Below are positions 6,613 through 9,191 of a DNA stretch of 9,191 nucleotides, piece by piece. Position 1 is the stretch's first letter; each line of letters begins with the position of its first letter. The stretch covers positions 1 through 9,191 of the forward strand of contig DATAOB010000049.1 of NCBI GenBank assembly GCA_036265935.1, written 5' to 3'. Position numbers and translations under genes: made by a program. The DNA comes from JAFASC01 sp036265935. Lineage in GTDB: Bacteria; Pseudomonadota; Alphaproteobacteria; Rhizobiales; Beijerinckiaceae. The notes under the pieces were generated by a model that saw only the letters and a program-made list of their open reading frames with translations, did not search any database and was not told where the DNA came from.

Positions 6613-7227
6613 TTAGGCTTTTGCACTCGGGCGGCTTGAGACCTCGCCGTACCAACGGGTCACGTTCTTCAAATCCTCAGACCGCGGAATCCGCGCCGGC
6701 TTCATGAAATCGCATGCAATGAGACCGGTTATATCTGCAATCGTGAACGAGTTCCCCGCGACGTAGCGGCGCTTGCCGAGTTCGCCATCCAGGTATTGCA
6801 GGAATTCGGTGACGCGTGGCTTGTTCGCCTCGCCGAATTCGGGAAATTGCGGGTTTTCCATTTGCGCCATGGCCGGATGCATATGGCGGAAAGCCATCGC
6901 GATCGGCATCAGAAAATTCAGTTCCATGCGGCGCTGCCACATCTCGATCAGCGCCTTGCTCTTTGCATCGGTACCCATAAGCGGCGGGTTCGGCTGAAGC
7001 TCTTCGAAATAGCGGCAGATCGCCACCGACTCGGTTAGAACGGTGCCATCATCAAGCTCGAGCGCCGGGGTTCGTTGAACCGGATTGACGCGCGTGAACT
7101 CCTCACCCTTCTGCTCAAGCTTTCCGAGATCGATCTGCTGCACATGGGGAATTTCGATCCCCTTCTCAGCCAAAAAAACACGAACGCGCCGCGGGTTGGG
7201 CGCAGTGCGCGTGTCGTAAAGCTTCAT
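6613..7227 (-). CDS. Glutathione S-transferase family protein (second GST)
   Basis: A 204-residue full-length cytosolic GST, first gene of the four-gene minus-strand operon. The N-terminal thioredoxin-like domain starts MKLYDTRTAPNPRRVRVFLA; instead of a Tyr or Cys it has T-A-P-N-P at the catalytic position, as in several bacterial GST classes. It has the cis-Pro loop VQRTPALELDDG and TESVAI for the gamma-glutamyl contact. The all-helical C-terminal domain has the N-capping/hydrophobic staple region NSFTIADITGL and ends in RPSAKA. The frame is open back to 7356, but that extension is unconserved; ATG 7227 is decided by GGGAGG 7-12 nt upstream. It is only distantly similar to the other GST in the window, so it is not a recent duplicate. 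Substrate unknown. Confidence 0.93.
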   Translation of the reverse strand: MKLYDTRTAPNPRRVRVFLAEKGIEIPHVQQIDLGKLEQKGEEFTRVNPVQRTPALELDDGTVLTESVAICRYFEELQPNPPLMGTDAKSKALIEMWQRRMELNFLMPIAMAFRHMHPAMAQMENPQFPEFGEANKPRVTEFLQYLDGELGKRRYVAGNSFTIADITGLIACDFMKPARIPRSEDLKNVTRWYGEVSSRPSAKA

Positions 7228-7504
7228 CCCTTCCCTCCCAGACGCAAAACCGTTTGCGGTTTTCTTGCCGTTGTTTCGCAGATAGAGGCGAAGGAGGCCA
7301 CACCCATAATCTCCCCGCCAGTATCCAGGACTTACCGTGAAACCCCAATTTGTCACAGCAATGCGCGCCCAGGATGTGCGTCAGCACACAATGCAGCTAA
7401 AATTGCATAAAAGCCCGCCAGACCGGTCAGCCCTCCATTAACGTTTCCGCGCCATTGTCACTCGGCGTCAGAAACTCGCTCTAAGTCGACCAAGCCAGTT
7501 AGTA
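7228..7504. promoter_or_regulatory. Divergent intergenic region between the GST operon and the sensor kinase
   Basis: This 277-nt stretch must hold the promoters of both transcription units but I see no strong -35/-10 pair. It is more AT-rich than its surroundings at 7391-7410. Small dyads visible are TGTGC-GTCA-GCACA (7375-7388), ATGCA-N8-TGCAT (7391-7408) and GACCGGTC (7421-7428). TAAAAT at 7398-7403 is a reasonable plus-strand -10 but its -35 is poor. No small gene is convincing here. Confidence 0.4.
7246..7263 (-). promoter_or_regulatory. Perfect inverted repeat in the leader of the GST operon
   Basis: AAAACCG (7246-7252), a 4-nt loop and CGGTTTT (7257-7263) form a 7-bp perfect hairpin 19 nt upstream of the GST ATG, just before its Shine-Dalgarno. 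On the minus strand the distal arm ends in TTTT, so it could be an operator, a leader hairpin or a weak attenuator. On the plus strand it would equally end in TTTTC. Confidence 0.35.
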
Positions 7505-9052
7505 ATGAGTGAAGTCACCGCCGAGATGATCGCGCGCGGGCGCGGGGCCGACCCCGAGAGCGCAGCGCAGCGCAGGCGGCTAGCCTCCCGGGTGCGCGAG
7601 GCCCGCGAGAAGCTTACTTCGTCCGGAACCGGGCATCGCGCTTTCGACGTCGAGCTCCTCCATCTTTTTGCAGTTGCGCGGCAAAATGCGGCGGCGCCGA
7701 CGCTCGGACTTGCAGTCGTCGTCGCTCTCATGTCGTCGGTGTGGATCGCCCCTGGCGACGTGCTCATCTGGACGATCGTGGTCTTTGCCGGCCTCCTCGT
7801 CGGCTACGCACTCGCCGGACGGTTCCTTTCGGCAACGAACGCGCAGATCAACGTCGTCGCCTGGCGCGGCCGGTTCCTCCTCTCCGAGACCATTCAGGGG
7901 ATCGCTTGGGGGCTGATCGCGGCACTCATTCTGCAGCAGGGCGACGCCGAGGCGCGCGCGTTCGTCCTCATCGTCCTCCTCCTCATCGCGGCGATGAACG
8001 CGACCGTGAGCGCCGCCATACCCGGCGCCGCCTATTGCACGTTGACCCCGGTCACCCTTACGATCGTTCTGGCGCTACGCGGCTTCGAGAGCAGCACGAC
8101 CCTGCCGATCACCACTTTGGCGGTCGCGACACAGATCTATTTCGTCATCCTGGCCAAGCGGCTTTTTACCCAGTCGCTGGCGACCCTGACGTTCCAGGCG
8201 GAGAAGGACGCCCTCATCGCTGAGCTCGAGCAGGCCAAGGCCAATTCCGACGAGGCGCGGCGGCGCGCCGAAGAGGCCAACCTCGCCAAATCGCGCTTTC
8301 TGGCGACAATGAGCCATGAGCTGCGCACGCCGCTCAATGCCATTCTCGGCTTCTCCGAAGTCATGCAGGGCGAGCTATTCGGCCCGCATTCGGTATCCGC
8401 TTACAAACAGTATTCCAACGATATTCATTCGAGCGGCCAGCATCTGCTGATGCTGATCAACGAAATCCTGGACCTCTCGCGGGTGGAGGCCGGCCGCTAC
8501 GAGCTCAAGGAAGAATCGGTGTCGCTCAGCGCCATCGTCGAGGATTGCAGCCGCCTTCTGACCCTGCGCGTCCAGAAGCGCGGCATCACGATCAACGAAG
8601 CGGTCGAACCCGATCTGCCGCGCATCTGGGCCGACGAGCGGGCGATCCGGCAGGTCGTGCTCAACCTTCTGTCCAATGCAATCAAGTTCACGCCGCAGGG
8701 CGGGCAGGTCTCAATCAAGCTGGGTTGGACGGCCGCAGGCGGCCAGTATCTCTCGATCCGGGATACCGGACCGGGCATTCCGGAAGACGAGATCCCCGTC
8801 GTTATGTCGTCGTTCGGCCGCGGAACGCTCGCGCAAAAGAACGCCGACGAAGGCACCGGCCTCGGGCTGCCTATCGTCAAGGGATTAATCGAGCTGCATG
8901 GCGGCATGTTCAGCCTGCGCTCCAAGGTGCGTGAGGGGACCGAGGTCATTGTCGTCCTGCCGCCGGAGCGGGTGATGAACGCGTTGCCGAAACTCGATCC
9001 GGCGCCACCGAAGCCGGCCTTCCAGATCGTCCCGGACCACGCGACGGCCTGA
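7505..9052 (+). CDS. Membrane sensor histidine kinase (PdhS/DivJ-like HisKA type)
   Basis: A 515-residue sensor kinase of the inner membrane. A cytosolic N-terminus of about 58 residues is followed by six predicted TM helices at roughly 61-82, 86-105, 129-145, 152-171, 176-193 and 198-217, with very short external loops, so the signal is probably sensed in or at the membrane. A coiled-coil linker (about 230-262, AEKDALIAELEQAKA and beyond) leads to HisKA with H-box SHELRTPLNAILGFSEVM, phospho-acceptor His271, and to a HATPase_c domain: N-box NLLSNAIKF (387-395), G1 DTGPG (420-424), F-box SSFGRG, G2 GTGLGLP (450-456). FGPHSVSAYKQYSNDIHSSG after the H-box resembles alphaproteobacterial PdhS/DivJ-class kinases, suggesting a DivK-like partner; this is inference. 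No receiver domain and no adjacent response regulator are present. ATG 7505 lacks a clear Shine-Dalgarno; ATG 7526 is an alternative. Confidence 0.93.
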   Translation: MSEVTAEMIARGRGADPESAAQRRRLASRVREAREKLTSSGTGHRAFDVELLHLFAVARQNAAAPTLGLAVVVALMSSVWIAPGDVLIWTIVVFAGLLVGYALAGRFLSATNAQINVVAWRGRFLLSETIQGIAWGLIAALILQQGDAEARAFVLIVLLLIAAMNATVSAAIPGAAYCTLTPVTLTIVLALRGFESSTTLPITTLAVATQIYFVILAKRLFTQSLATLTFQAEKDALIAELEQAKANSDEARRRAEEANLAKSRFLATMSHELRTPLNAILGFSEVMQGELFGPHSVSAYKQYSNDIHSSGQHLLMLINEILDLSRVEAGRYELKEESVSLSAIVEDCSRLLTLRVQKRGITINEAVEPDLPRIWADERAIRQVVLNLLSNAIKFTPQGGQVSIKLGWTAAGGQYLSIRDTGPGIPEDEIPVVMSSFGRGTLAQKNADEGTGLGLPIVKGLIELHGGMFSLRSKVREGTEVIVVLPPERVMNALPKLDPAPPKPAFQIVPDHATA

Positions 9053-9090
9053 GTTCCTGCCTGATGGGCTTGCTCTACCGGGCGCGGCGA

Positions 9091-9107
9091 AGCCCGCCGA
9101 GCGGGCT
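9091..9107 (+). terminator. Hairpin downstream of the sensor kinase, candidate terminator
   Basis: AGCCCGC-CGA-GCGGGCT is a perfect 7-bp stem with a 3-nt loop, 38 nt after the kinase stop. It is followed by GTTGCC, so the U tract is poor; flanking GGC/GCC may lengthen the stem. It is well placed to end the kinase transcript. Confidence 0.45.
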
Positions 9108-9168
9108 GTTGCCGATCGACAACAGCCTGCCGCTTTCCTCCCGCACAGCTTACCACTGCTCCGCATAT

Positions 9169-9181
9169 GTTATAGTGTAAC
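9169..9181. promoter_or_regulatory. Zur-box-like palindrome at the right edge
   Basis: GTTATAGTGTAAC is an imperfect palindrome that differs by one base, apart from the centre, from the GTTATA-N-TATAAC core recognised by the zinc repressor Zur in proteobacteria. It contains a possible -10 (TATAGT, 9171-9176). The regulated gene, probably rightward, is outside the window. A chance AT-rich promoter element is the alternative. Confidence 0.38.
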
Positions 9182-9191
9182 GCCTTGGGAC

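Noticed and set aside
1806..7227. The two GST genes as a duplication flanking a mobile region
   Set aside because: Their sequences and active-site segments differ strongly, and no flanking repeats or recombinase genes are visible.
8497..9156. 219-codon minus-strand frame opposite the kinase ATPase domain
   Set aside because: Antisense of conserved N, G1 and G2 boxes; Ser/Arg/Pro-rich composition without motifs.

Overview
The window looks like chromosomal DNA of a high-GC alphaproteobacterium, most likely Hyphomicrobiales (Bradyrhizobium / Rhodopseudomonas / Xanthobacteraceae-like). This rests on family resemblance from memory: the sensor kinase, the KgtP-like MFS protein ending in a Met-Arg-Asp-Thr-type tail, the DUF599 protein and the secreted class II aldolase all resemble proteins of that group. 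No search was run. There is no rRNA, tRNA, insertion sequence, phage gene or CRISPR array.

Left part (1-3890), partly broken. On the minus strand an intact SDR oxidoreductase (137-892) is followed closely by the start of a BrnT-like toxin gene that runs off the left edge and appears frameshifted. Divergent from the SDR is a signal-peptide-bearing class II aldolase/adducin-domain gene (1010-1809) with a one-base frameshift just after the signal peptide region. It meets tail-to-tail, with a 4-nt overlap, a minus-strand run read in the order rhodanese (3471-3890), MFS transporter (2462-3390), glutathione S-transferase (1806-2459). The MFS gene is doubly damaged: a one-base loss in a G run, and an in-frame loss of roughly 115-130 codons covering about TM7-TM10.

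Right part (4001-9191), intact. A DUF599 membrane protein (4001-4720, plus strand) ends 4 nt from a convergent, tightly packed four-gene minus-strand operon read as GST (6613-7227), MBL-fold hydrolase (5855-6598), small dimeric alpha/beta-barrel (EthD-like) protein (5462-5809), uracil-DNA glycosylase-family protein (4725-5468). Divergent from it, across a 277-nt intergenic region, is a six-TM hybrid-free sensor histidine kinase (7505-9052). The last 140 nt hold a hairpin and a palindrome resembling a Zur operator, probably controlling a gene outside the window.

I see no convincing new multi-gene system. The most unusual feature is that three separate genes in the first 3.4 kb carry single-base indels, one with an additional large deletion, while the genes from 3.47 kb onward read cleanly. 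This is either local gene decay or short-run indel errors in the sequence; the MFS internal deletion is hard to explain by sequencing error.
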